A stretch of DNA of 7,416 bases from Cyanobacteriota bacterium (GCA_027482985.1 JAIXVO010000796.1:1-7416), one strand, 5' to 3'; shown: positions 1-6,863, numbered from the stretch's first letter. Notes: generated from the sequence alone by a model not told the origin. Numbers and translations are program-made.

Positions 1-907
<907 letters not shown>

Positions 908-936
908 GTATTCTCAGGAAGGTGGGGAGGGAAATT

Positions 937-1013
937 GGGAGGGAGAGGAAGGGAAAGGGAGAGGAAGGAAGGGAGAGGGAGAGGGAGGGAGAGGAAGGGG
1001 AAGGGAGGGAGAG
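937..1013 (+). repeat. 77-base uninterrupted purine tract
   Basis: From 937 to 1013 every base on the plus strand is A or G, built from irregular GGGA, GAGG and GGAA units; purine bias with a few interruptions extends from 916 to about 1020. Sub-segment AGGAAGGGAAAGGGAG (946-961) is exactly complementary to 1236-1251 in the downstream pyrimidine tract, so the two can form the stem of a very large hairpin. It contains mirror-symmetric stretches such as GAGGGAGAGGGAG, the kind of sequence able to form triplex DNA. Confidence 0.9.
971..989 (+). other. G-quadruplex motif, plus strand
   Basis: The plus strand reads GGG-AGA-GGG-AGA-GGG-A-GGG, a strict four-run motif with loops of 3, 3 and 1 bases. 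It lies 130 bases upstream of the ftsH start codon. That it folds in the cell is inference. Confidence 0.6.
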
Positions 1014-1063
1014 TAAGGAACAGAAGACAGAACTTAGGAGAGTGAAGGAGCGGAGTGGAGTTT

Positions 1064-1114
1064 GTCAGCAGAATTGGGATTAATAAAAGAATAAAAAATC
1101 TATTGACTGCTGAC
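1064..1114. repeat. Inverted repeat, 8-bp arms
   Basis: GTCAGCAG (1064-1071) is the exact reverse complement of CTGCTGAC (1107-1114), with an AT-rich loop of 35 bases. Just outside, AACTTAGGAG (1031-1040) and CTCCTAGTT (1114-1122) are nearly complementary, so the arms nest in the same order as the outer purine and pyrimidine tracts. The TGACTGCTGACTCC flavour resembles dispersed intergenic repeats of filamentous cyanobacteria (from memory). Confidence 0.5.
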
Positions 1115-1160
1115 TCCTAGTTTCCGCCTCCGATCCAGGGCGTGGCATTTGGGCTAAAAC

Positions 1161-1208
1161 TTGGCAGTTGGCATTACAATTCCCCTGCCAAACAATGCGC
1201 CCCTACGG
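1161..1208. repeat. Small hairpin plus fragment of a dispersed GC-rich repeat
   Basis: TTGGCAG (1161-1167) pairs exactly with CTGCCAA (1185-1191) across 17 bases. It is followed by AATGCGCCCCTACGG (1194-1208), which resembles one arm of the palindromic GTAGGGGCGCATT-type repeats scattered between genes in many cyanobacteria. Only one arm is present here, so it would be a remnant. Confidence 0.35.
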
Positions 1209-1212
1209 TTTA

Positions 1213-1269
1213 CCTCTTCCTTTCCCTCCCTCCCCCTCCCTTTCCCTTCCTTCACCTCCCTCCTCTCCC
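1213..1269 (-). repeat. Pyrimidine tract (purine-rich on minus strand) with G-quadruplex motif
   Basis: From 1213 to 1269 the plus strand is all C and T except one A at 1254. On the minus strand 1246 to 1224 gives five G runs of at least three (GGG, GGG, GGGGG, GGG, GGG) with short loops, a strict G-quadruplex motif. CTCCCTTTCCCTTCCT (1236-1251) is exactly complementary to 946-961. The tract abuts the ATG at 1270, so that gene has no purine-rich ribosome site. Confidence 0.85.
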
Positions 1270-1722
1270 ATGTCTCCTCGCGGCGAAGTCCTGGTTGTGA
1301 TTATGAATAATCGAGCGGATTGGGCGATCGCGCGGGAGCAACATTGGTATCGCCTTCCGATCGCGCAGGTGGAGAAGTTGAAACAACGGCAGCAATGGGC
1401 ACCGCCTCAATGGTTGGCGTTTTACCAGACGAAGGTGTTTGAACCGGAGGCGTATCAGATTCAGTATTTTGCGCCCGTGGTGGGTTTACGGGAAGTGTTG
1501 CGTCAGGAGTTATTTCCGCAAGAGAGTGATCCGACTCAAAGCCAGAAACGTTACTGCCAGGTGATGTTGGGGGAGATGCAGCCATTGCCGCAAGGGATTC
1601 GGAGCGATCGCCTGCGGCGTGTCACGTTTATTGCCACCACTTTGGAACAATTGCTGCACAGTCAAGATATCCAAGCGTTATCGCTGCACAATAAAAACAG
1701 CGCTTTGCATTCAGAACGGTGA
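1270..1722 (+). CDS. Conserved cyanobacterial protein of unknown function (150 aa)
   Basis: Function not recognised. The sequence looks like a genuine soluble protein, rich in Trp, Tyr, Gln and Arg, with blocks GEVLVVIMNNRADWAIA (5-21), EQHWYRLP (23-30) and PPQWLAFYQTKVF, and a VTFIATT segment near residue 120. From memory, these blocks resemble an N-terminal module of larger cyanobacterial proteins that continue into a DUF559/Vsr-like endonuclease domain; here the protein stops soon after the VTFIATT block, so it is either a short version or a truncated one. I chose the ATG at 1270 (MSPRGEVL) because the longer frame to 1168 translates the pyrimidine tract into a Pro/Ser string; ATG 1303 (MNNRADW) would cut a conserved-looking block. 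No Shine-Dalgarno is visible. It ends 5 bases before the Uma2 gene, implying one transcript. Confidence 0.75.
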   Translation: MSPRGEVLVVIMNNRADWAIAREQHWYRLPIAQVEKLKQRQQWAPPQWLAFYQTKVFEPEAYQIQYFAPVVGLREVLRQELFPQESDPTQSQKRYCQVMLGEMQPLPQGIRSDRLRRVTFIATTLEQLLHSQDIQALSLHNKNSALHSER

Positions 1723-1727
1723 GCTAG

Positions 1728-2303
1728 ATGAACCTCGCAACCAAACGCCTAACGCTGGAAGAGTACCTAACCTATGACGATGGCACGGACAAACAATACG
1801 AGTTGGTGGCAGGAGAATTAGTCGAGATGCCATCCGAAAGTCCTTTGAATGTGCAGATCGCCCTTTTTTTGTTGGCACATCTGCTGCAATTTGTGCCAAT
1901 TAATTGCTTGAGTAATAAAGCAGAGATTGTGGTAAGTGGGGCGCGGGCAACCACGCGAATTCCAGATCTGACTGTGTTTTCAGTGGAGTTGGCAGCAATT
2001 TTACGAGATACCAAGCGCTCGACGATTCTGTTGGATATGCCGCCGCCGTTATTGGTAGTGGAAGTCGTTTCGCCGGGAAAAGCAAATGAGGATCGAGATT
2101 ACCGCTACAAACGCTCAGAGTATGCAGCACGCGGGATTGCTGAGTATTGGATTGTTGACCCACTGCGGGCACAGGTGACGGTGTTGACGCTGGTGGATGG
2201 ATTCTATGAGGAGCAGGTGTTTGGCGGGGAAGCCGCGATCGCCTCGACCCAGTTTCCAGAGCTGAATTTAACCGTGGCGACAGTCTTACAGGCAGCCACC
2301 TGA
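1728..2303 (+). CDS. Uma2-family (DUF820) PD-(D/E)XK nuclease-like protein
   Basis: A 191-residue protein with the full Uma2 layout: N-terminal [11 protein letters not shown], then [11 protein letters not shown] (24-34), IPDLTVF (78-84, putative catalytic D80), LLVVEVVSP (108-116, putative E112), and [22 protein letters not shown] (124-145). These are the PD-(D/E)XK restriction-fold positions of the family. Uma2 proteins are present in many copies in cyanobacterial genomes; the fold is nuclease-like, but the biological substrate is not established, and roles in transposition or DNA restriction are only proposed. Length is normal, with no frameshift. The start ATG is 5 bases after the preceding stop, so translation is probably coupled. 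Its stop is one base from that of the convergent cysteine desulfurase. Confidence 0.93.
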   Translation: MNLATKRLTLEEYLTYDDGTDKQYELVAGELVEMPSESPLNVQIALFLLAHLLQFVPINCLSNKAEIVVSGARATTRIPDLTVFSVELAAILRDTKRSTILLDMPPPLLVVEVVSPGKANEDRDYRYKRSEYAARGIAEYWIVDPLRAQVTVLTLVDGFYEEQVFGGEAAIASTQFPELNLTVATVLQAAT

Positions 2304-2304
2304 T

Positions 2305-3471
2305 TTATACCCCAGAGAGCGCTGGTTTGGGGGCAAGCCGCTGAATCACTTGCTTTAACACCATTGCGGTCCAGTCGATGTCTTCGAGGGTGGTATGTTT
2401 GCCCAGGGTGAGGCGAATGCCGGATTTGGCGACGCGATCGCTGTATCCCATCGCTTGTAATACGGGACTGGGGGTGACTTTGCCACTCCGACAGGCGGCT
2501 CCGGCACTGATGCCAATTCCAGCAAGGTTCATTTGGCGGACGAGGGCTTTTCCCGTCAGGGCATCACCGTCGGCGTAATTAAGGCAAAAGCTGGTGTGGT
2601 GTGGCAAGCGGTGGGTGCGATCGCCCGTCGAGTGTAAACCAGCCACATCGGCTAGTTGATCAAATAAGCGATCTCGCAGGATGGTCAACCGTTGGGTTTC
2701 TGGCAACAGTTCTTGAGCGGCTAATTCTGCGGCTGTGCCAAATCCGGCGATCGCGGGGAGGGCTTGAGTGCCAGAGCGCAATCCGGCTTCTTGCCCCCCG
2801 CCCCCCATCAGGGGCAACAGCTTGATGCCGGGACGAATATAAAGCGCACCAGCGCCTTGCGGCCCATAAATTTTGTGGCTGGAAAGCGAGAGCAGATCCA
2901 CGGGTAACTGTTGCACGTCAATCGGCAAGCGTCCCGCGACCTGTACGGCATCAGTGTGAAACAGGGTGCCGTGGGCGTGGGCGATCGCGGCGAGGGTGTC
3001 AATCGGTTGAAGGGTGCCCACTTCGCTTTGACCGTAAATGATCGAAACCAACACGGTATTAGGACGCAGGGCAGCTTGTAAGGTCAGCGGGTGAATCCGA
3101 CCGTGGCGATCCACAGGGAGGCGAGTTACTTGCCAACCCTGTTGCTCCATCAGGGCAGCGGGTTCGCTGATGGCAGAATGTTCGACGCTGGAAATAATCA
3201 GGTGTTGCGGTTGGGCAAATTGGCGGGCGATGCCCCAAATCGCGAGGTTATCGGCTTCTGTGCCACCGGAGGTAAAGGCGATCGCTTCGGGGGGCGCATT
3301 CAACAAGCGGGCCACTTGCACCCGCGATCGCTCCAACACGGTCGCGGCTCGTTGACCCCAGGCATGCAGACTGGATGGATTACCCCACTCTTCCGTCAAG
3401 ACACGCTGCATCGCGGCGATCGCTTCCGGTCGCGTGGGGGTTGTAGCGCTGTAATCCAAATAGATCTGCAT
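2305..3471 (-). CDS. iscS: Cysteine desulfurase, class I IscS/NifS type
   Basis: PLP enzyme that removes sulfur from L-cysteine as an enzyme-bound persulfide for Fe-S clusters and other thio-cofactors. Using the ATG at 3471 (MQIYLDYSATTPTR, 388 aa), the visible landmarks are the TSGGTEADN phosphate-binding loop, H98 in SVEHSA, D174 and Q177 in HTDAVQ, the PLP lysine K200 in SSHKIYGPQGAGAL, RSGTQALPAIAGFG, and the catalytic C327 in SAGAACRSGKVTPSPVL. Spacing closely matches E. coli IscS (K206, C328). The loop usually reading NNE(I/V)G is GQSEVG here; I believe this is shared by the cyanobacterial slr0387-like group. A TTG at 3483 would add four residues; no clear ribosome site favours either. 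It lies 36 bases after rpaB in the same direction, so it is likely co-transcribed. The symbol could equally be nifS; nothing here ties it to nitrogen fixation. Confidence 0.95.
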   Translation of the reverse strand: MQIYLDYSATTPTRPEAIAAMQRVLTEEWGNPSSLHAWGQRAATVLERSRVQVARLLNAPPEAIAFTSGGTEADNLAIWGIARQFAQPQHLIISSVEHSAISEPAALMEQQGWQVTRLPVDRHGRIHPLTLQAALRPNTVLVSIIYGQSEVGTLQPIDTLAAIAHAHGTLFHTDAVQVAGRLPIDVQQLPVDLLSLSSHKIYGPQGAGALYIRPGIKLLPLMGGGGQEAGLRSGTQALPAIAGFGTAAELAAQELLPETQRLTILRDRLFDQLADVAGLHSTGDRTHRLPHHTSFCLNYADGDALTGKALVRQMNLAGIGISAGAACRSGKVTPSPVLQAMGYSDRVAKSGIRLTLGKHTTLEDIDWTAMVLKQVIQRLAPKPALSGV

Positions 3472-3507
3472 GAAACCGAACAAGCACGAAAAACATTCTC
3501 TTCTAGC

Positions 3508-4242
3508 TTACGCCTTCTCTTCTCCAGGTTCGACAATGCGTTGGAACAGGTAGCCCGTGCCTCTAGCCGTCAGAATGAGTTCAGGATTACTGGGATCATC
3601 CTCCAACTTGGCGCGAAGGCGGGAAATGTGCACATCTACGACCCGCGTATCGACGTGACGTTCGGGGGTATAGCCCCAAACTTCCTGCAAAATCTCCGAT
3701 CGTGAAAAGGCTTCGCCCGATCGCCCGACTAATAACTCCAGCAGGCTGAACTCCATCCCCGTGAGCCGGATGCGTTCATCGCCTTTGTAAACCTGACGTT
3801 TGTTCGTATCAATCCGAATCGTGTTGATTTGAATCACGCCCGAACTGGGAATCCCGGACGTTCCCGTTTTTTCGACCCGGCGCAACACCGAGCGAATGCG
3901 GGCTTCCAGTTCTTTGGGAGAGAAGGGCTTGACCACATAATCATCTGCCCCTAGCTCTAACCCAGTAATGCGATCGGCCACATCGCCCAGAGCTGTTAGC
4001 ATAATGATTGGTACATCTGATTCCTTGCGGAGTTCCTGACACACCCCATACCCATCCAGCTTGGGCATCATCACATCTAGCACCACCAGATCCGGATCGG
4101 CATTGCGAAAGGTTTCTAAGGCTTCTTCCCCATCGGCAGCAGTCACCACATCGTAACCAATCATGGAAAGGCGAGTTTCTAAAATACGACGAATACTAGC
4201 TTCATCATCAACGACTAGGATTTTTTCTTTGTGGTTTTCCAA
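3508..4242 (-). CDS. rpaB: RpaB, OmpR-family response regulator (Ycf27)
   Basis: Two-component transcription factor that controls photosynthesis, high-light and redox genes in cyanobacteria by binding HLR1 sites; its usual kinase is Hik33/NblS. The receiver domain (about 6-120) carries the acidic pocket D12-D13, phospho-acceptor D56 in LDVMMP, T83 in MLTA and K105 in VVKPFSP; the winged-helix DNA-binding domain (about 137-237) carries LTGMEFSLLELLV, SRSEILQEVWGY and RVVDVHISRLRAKLEDD. There is one cysteine (C68); redox control through a receiver cysteine has been proposed for this family. At 244 residues the protein is full length. I chose the TTG at 4242, giving MENHKEKILVVDDE, because AAGGAG lies 10 bases upstream of it but only 1 base before the alternative GTG at 4251, and because known RpaB proteins begin MENRKEKI-like. 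Essential in most cyanobacteria (family knowledge). Confidence 0.97.
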   Translation of the reverse strand: MENHKEKILVVDDEASIRRILETRLSMIGYDVVTAADGEEALETFRNADPDLVVLDVMMPKLDGYGVCQELRKESDVPIIMLTALGDVADRITGLELGADDYVVKPFSPKELEARIRSVLRRVEKTGTSGIPSSGVIQINTIRIDTNKRQVYKGDERIRLTGMEFSLLELLVGRSGEAFSRSEILQEVWGYTPERHVDTRVVDVHISRLRAKLEDDPSNPELILTARGTGYLFQRIVEPGEEKA

Positions 4243-4252
4243 TTTTCCCACT

Positions 4253-4258
4253 CTCCTT
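4253..4258 (-). promoter_or_regulatory. Ribosome binding site deciding the rpaB start
   Basis: AAGGAG on the minus strand ends 1 base before the GTG at 4251 and 10 bases before the TTG at 4242. A 1-base spacer is not workable, so the site argues for TTG initiation of rpaB. Confidence 0.7.
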
Positions 4259-4265
4259 AAGCAGA

Positions 4266-4304
4266 ATTTCTAATCATTAATTTTCGTACCCTATGATTAG
4301 AAAT
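4266..4304 (-). promoter_or_regulatory. Perfect 12-bp dyad in the rpaB leader
   Basis: ATTTCTAATCAT (4266-4277) and ATGATTAGAAAT (4293-4304) are exact reverse complements separated by 15 bases. The dyad ends 7 bases before the rpaB ribosome site, so it could be a 5' leader hairpin or a DNA operator, possibly for autoregulation. It is not followed by a T run, so it is unlikely to be a terminator. Confidence 0.6.
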
Positions 4305-4319
4305 AGTACTCCATGTAAC
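4302..4319 (-). promoter_or_regulatory. HLR1-like candidate RpaB box upstream of rpaB
   Basis: On the minus strand GTTACATG-GA-GTACTATT matches the HLR1 consensus (G/T)TTACA(T/A)(T/A)-NN-(G/T)TTACA(T/A)(T/A) at 7 of 8 positions in the first half and 5 of 8 in the second. If functional, it would mean RpaB feedback on its own gene. TACTAT (4309 to 4304) inside it could also be a -10 element. Confidence 0.3.
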
Positions 4320-4398
4320 ATCCTTGAGATCGCTAAAATTATTCACAGAGCGACATTTCAGACTTTTTTAAGATTCCTTTCAATGATGACTGTTTGTC

Positions 4399-4404
4399 TC
4401 TAAT
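4399..4404 (+). promoter_or_regulatory. Possible radA -10 element
   Basis: TCTAAT matches TATAAT at 5 of 6 positions, 24 bases before the radA ATG. No -35 hexamer is evident at 16-18 base spacing, and no Shine-Dalgarno precedes radA. Confidence 0.25.
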
Positions 4405-4427
4405 TTTGGTTTTTCGTAACATCCCTT

Positions 4428-5930
4428 ATGGCTAAATCGCGATCGCTCTACGTTTGTAATCAATGTGGCGCGGAATTCTCTCAATATTTCGGGAAATGTC
4501 TGGCCTGTGAAGCCTGGAATTCTCTGGACGAGCAAATTGTCGCCGGGGGTAACTCCAACTCGAAAGCGACTGTCGCTTCCATTGGTCGCACCACCACCCG
4601 CAAACGGACTCCCGCCCAACCCGCGCCCGTCCAGCCCCGCGTTGCCCTCACCCTGGCGGAAATTTCGGATCATCCCCAACAGCGACTCCCCTCTGGTTAT
4701 GCCGAACTCGATCGCGTTCTGGGGGGTGGCATCGTGCCCGGTTCCCTCGTCTTAATTGGCGGCGATCCAGGCATCGGCAAATCGACTTTGTTACTGCAAA
4801 CCGCTAACCGACTCGCCCAACATTACCGGGTGCTGTATGTCTGTGCTGAGGAATCTGGGCAGCAGGTGAAGTTGCGGGCGATGCGGTTGGGGATGGGAGG
4901 CAGTCGGGGGCAGGAGGCGGAAGGTAGCAGTCAGGAGGCAGAAGCAAAAGCCCACGCCCCCACTTCCCCCGACTCGCTCTATCTGCTGCCAGAAATTGAC
5001 CTGGATACGATCCTGGCGGAATTGGAGTCGTTGCAGCCGCAGGTGGCGGTGATTGATAGTATTCAGGCGATTTACTTTAGTTCGCTGACTTCGGCTCCCG
5101 GCTCGGTGGCGCAGGTGCGGGAATGTACGTCGCTGTTGATGCAGTTGGCGAAACGGCAGAATATTTCTCTGTTCATCGTGGGTCATGTCACGAAGGAGGG
5201 GGCGATCGCGGGACCGAAAGTGCTGGAACATCTGGTGGATACGGTGCTGTACTTTGAGGGTGATCGCTACGCCAGCCATCGGTTACTTCGGGCGGTGAAA
5301 AATCGGTTTGGGGCGACCCACGAAATTGGCGTGTTTGAGATGGCGGATCAGGGGTTGGATGAGGTGACGAATCCGTCGGAATTATTTTTGGGCAATCGGG
5401 AAGAAGCCTCTTCCGGGAGCGCGACGATCGTCGCCTGTGAGGGCACTCGTCCGATTGTGGTGGAGTTGCAGGCGTTGGTCAGTCCCACCAGTTACAGTTC
5501 GCCTCGGCGATCGACGACGGGAATTGAATACAATCGCCTCTTGCAAATTCTGGCGGTATTGGAAAAGCGGGTGGGCATTCCCCTCTCGAAGCTGGATGCT
5601 TACGTGGCTTCGTCTGGCGGCTTAAGTGTGAATGAACCCGCGGCGGATCTAGGGGTAGCAGTGGCGGTGGTGGCGAGTTTCCGCGATCGCGTCGTTGATC
5701 CGCGCATGGTGATCATTGGCGAAGTGGGGTTAGGCGGTCAGGTACGCCCCGTTTCCCAAATGGAGTTACGACTGAAAGAAGCCGCCAAGCTGGGTTTCAA
5801 GCAGGCGATTATTCCCAAAGGGCAAACGTTTGCCAATGTGGGCTTAGAAGTGATTCCCGTGGCGCGAGTGGTGGATGCGATCGCGATCGCGCTGTCCGCC
5901 AAACACTCCACTCAGGAAGCCGAAGCTTAA
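4428..5930 (+). CDS. radA: DNA repair protein RadA (Sms)
   Basis: RecA-like helicase-type ATPase that promotes branch migration and processing of recombination intermediates. Domains in order over 500 aa: an N-terminal four-cysteine zinc finger (C10, C13, C24, C27, in YVCNQCG and GKCLACEAWNSL); a low-complexity linker (about 38-75); the RecA-like core with Walker A GGDPGIGKST (111-120), Walker B-like VAVIDSIQ (207-213) and the RadA signature KNRFG (291-295); and a C-terminal Lon-protease-like domain (about 365-490) with SGGLSVNEPAADLGVA. The oddity is residues 156-181, a Gly/Glu/Ala-rich segment between EESGQQVKLRAMRLG and DSLYLLPEIDL, encoded by a repeat-like stretch described separately. 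All signature motifs are intact, so the protein is probably active. It is divergent from rpaB across about 185 bases and has no recognisable Shine-Dalgarno. Confidence 0.97.
   Translation: MAKSRSLYVCNQCGAEFSQYFGKCLACEAWNSLDEQIVAGGNSNSKATVASIGRTTTRKRTPAQPAPVQPRVALTLAEISDHPQQRLPSGYAELDRVLGGGIVPGSLVLIGGDPGIGKSTLLLQTANRLAQHYRVLYVCAEESGQQVKLRAMRLGMGGSRGQEAEGSSQEAEAKAHAPTSPDSLYLLPEIDLDTILAELESLQPQVAVIDSIQAIYFSSLTSAPGSVAQVRECTSLLMQLAKRQNISLFIVGHVTKEGAIAGPKVLEHLVDTVLYFEGDRYASHRLLRAVKNRFGATHEIGVFEMADQGLDEVTNPSELFLGNREEASSGSATIVACEGTRPIVVELQALVSPTSYSSPRRSTTGIEYNRLLQILAVLEKRVGIPLSKLDAYVASSGGLSVNEPAADLGVAVAVVASFRDRVVDPRMVIIGEVGLGGQVRPVSQMELRLKEAAKLGFKQAIIPKGQTFANVGLEVIPVARVVDAIAIALSAKHSTQEAEA
4893..4970 (+). 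repeat. Repeat-like in-frame insert within radA
   Basis: These 78 bases encode 26 residues (MGGSRGQEAEGSS... ending PTSP) not expected in the conserved ATPase core. They hold a 21-base-period tandem pair, CAGGAGGCGGAAG (4911-4923) and CAGGAGGCAGAAG (4932-4944), 12 of 13 bases identical, giving a 7-residue protein repeat (QEAEGSS/QEAEAKA). A perfect 9-bp inverted repeat lies near the ends: AGTCGGGGG (4902-4910) and CCCCCGACT (4966-4974). The make-up resembles dispersed intergenic repeats of cyanobacteria. The length is a multiple of three. Confidence 0.65.
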
Positions 5931-6013
5931 TTGCGCTAAAGTGGCTAGCATCAAGGCTCGATCAACTTTCTCTACGATGGGAACAATAAAGGTGTGAATT
6001 CCAGTCAAACAGT

Positions 6014-6274
6014 ATGACAACACCCGCCAACCCCGAACCCACTTTGCAGGATCTAGTCACGAAGCTGGATCAAACTTTAACGGATAACGATCGCTTCAAG
6101 GAAGACAATGATCGCTTCAAGGTCGAACTCGATAAATTCAACGATCGCTTTGATCGCTACCAGGAGCGCTTTGAAACCTATCAAAAGGCAACTCAATGGG
6201 TGGTGCAATTGGCGTTTACCTTGATTGCCAGTGCAACAATCACAGTTATTATTACGTCTGTCATTCGTAAATAA
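6014..6274 (+). CDS. Small coiled-coil protein with C-terminal membrane helix (86 aa)
   Basis: Not a named family I can assign. Residues 24-58 form five near-perfect heptads (DNDRFKE, DNDRFKV, ELDKFND, RFDRYQE, RFETYQK), a strong coiled coil, followed by one hydrophobic helix at about 62-84 (WVVQLAFTLIASATITVIITSV) and a short basic tail RK. The likely form is an oligomer anchored in a membrane by its C-terminus. The first two heptads are encoded by nearly identical 21-base units (GATAACGATCGCTTCAAGG and GACAATGATCGCTTCAAGG), suggesting growth by tandem duplication; the GATCGCTT core overlaps HIP1-like sequence. There is no good ribosome site before the ATG, and no in-frame alternative start lies just upstream. 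The DUF2141 gene follows 25 bases later in the same direction. Similar short proteins with DRF-type repeats are common in cyanobacteria (from memory). Confidence 0.75.
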   Translation: MTTPANPEPTLQDLVTKLDQTLTDNDRFKEDNDRFKVELDKFNDRFDRYQERFETYQKATQWVVQLAFTLIASATITVIITSVIRK

Positions 6275-6299
6275 CTGTTGTCTCGGAGCTGGATCGACT

Positions 6300-6752
6300 G
6301 TGGGTTTGAAACTGAACGCCTTCTTGTTAGCTACTTGCACCACCCTCATCTGTGTCAGTCAGGCGGTGGCTCAATTCAAGGGCAACTTAATTGTGGATGT
6401 GACGGAACTGAGAGATCAAAAAGGATCACTCTGCATCAAAGTTTTTAATGGTAGCCAGGGCTTTCCCAATAGTAACGATCGCGCGGTGAAGCGGGAATGC
6501 GTCAAAATTACAGCTAATCCCATGCGGTTCACTTACCCGGATCTGCCCGGCGGTAACTACGCGGTAGCCGTATTTCACGATGCCAATGGGAATGGCACCT
6601 TAGACCGGAACGCGGCGGGGATGCCCACGGAAGGCTACGGCTTTTCGAATAATCCCGTCGTGAAAACAAGTGCGCCCCGCTATGGGCAGGCTGTATTTTT
6701 GGTGGCGGGACGCAATACCCGCATTGCGATTCGGATGAAATACGGGGATTAG
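6300..6752 (+). CDS. Secreted DUF2141 domain protein (150 aa)
   Basis: The mature part matches the DUF2141 family: KGSLCIKVFNGSQGFP, then LPGGNYAVAVFHDANGNGTLD (to residue 102), MPTEGYGFSNN (ending 118) and a final IAIRMKY strand. The predicted fold is a small all-beta, transthyretin/Cna-B-like domain; function in the family is unknown. An N-terminal signal peptide (about 1-24, LNAFLLATCTTLICVSQAVA, cleavage after AVA) sends it to the periplasm or outside. C45 and C67 of the mature domain could form a disulfide. HDANGNGTLD resembles a calcium-binding loop, though binding is inference. I chose the GTG at 6300 because GGAG (6285-6288) lies 11 bases upstream and it starts directly at the signal peptide; an ATG at 6225 would overlap the preceding gene and add 25 unlikely residues. 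TTG 6306 is a less well spaced alternative. Confidence 0.9.
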   Translation: MGLKLNAFLLATCTTLICVSQAVAQFKGNLIVDVTELRDQKGSLCIKVFNGSQGFPNSNDRAVKRECVKITANPMRFTYPDLPGGNYAVAVFHDANGNGTLDRNAAGMPTEGYGFSNNPVVKTSAPRYGQAVFLVAGRNTRIAIRMKYGD

Positions 6753-6863
6753 GTGCAGGCTGTCTTTGGCAGTTGCGATCAGGTCAAGGTGAATGCCTGC
6801 TGACTCTGACCGCAAGGAGTTGTGACGTATTGGCGGTGCTACTTAAGAGTACTCAGGTGATCT

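Noticed and set aside
1168..1269. N-terminal extension of the 1270 gene, read from ATG 1168
   Set aside because: The added residues are a Pro/Ser string created by the pyrimidine tract, so the true start is taken as 1270.
3091..3705. 204-codon plus-strand frame spanning the desulfurase start and rpaB end
   Set aside because: It crosses two well-supported minus-strand genes and has no domain character of its own.
6225..6299. Upstream ATG start for the DUF2141 protein
   Set aside because: It overlaps the end of the preceding gene, buries the signal peptide behind 25 residues, and has no better ribosome site than GTG 6300.
6753..6863. Possible terminator between the convergent DUF2141 and small proline-rich genes
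   Set aside because: Only 5-6 bp complementary segments with long loops (such as GCAGGC/GCCTGC) and no T run were found.
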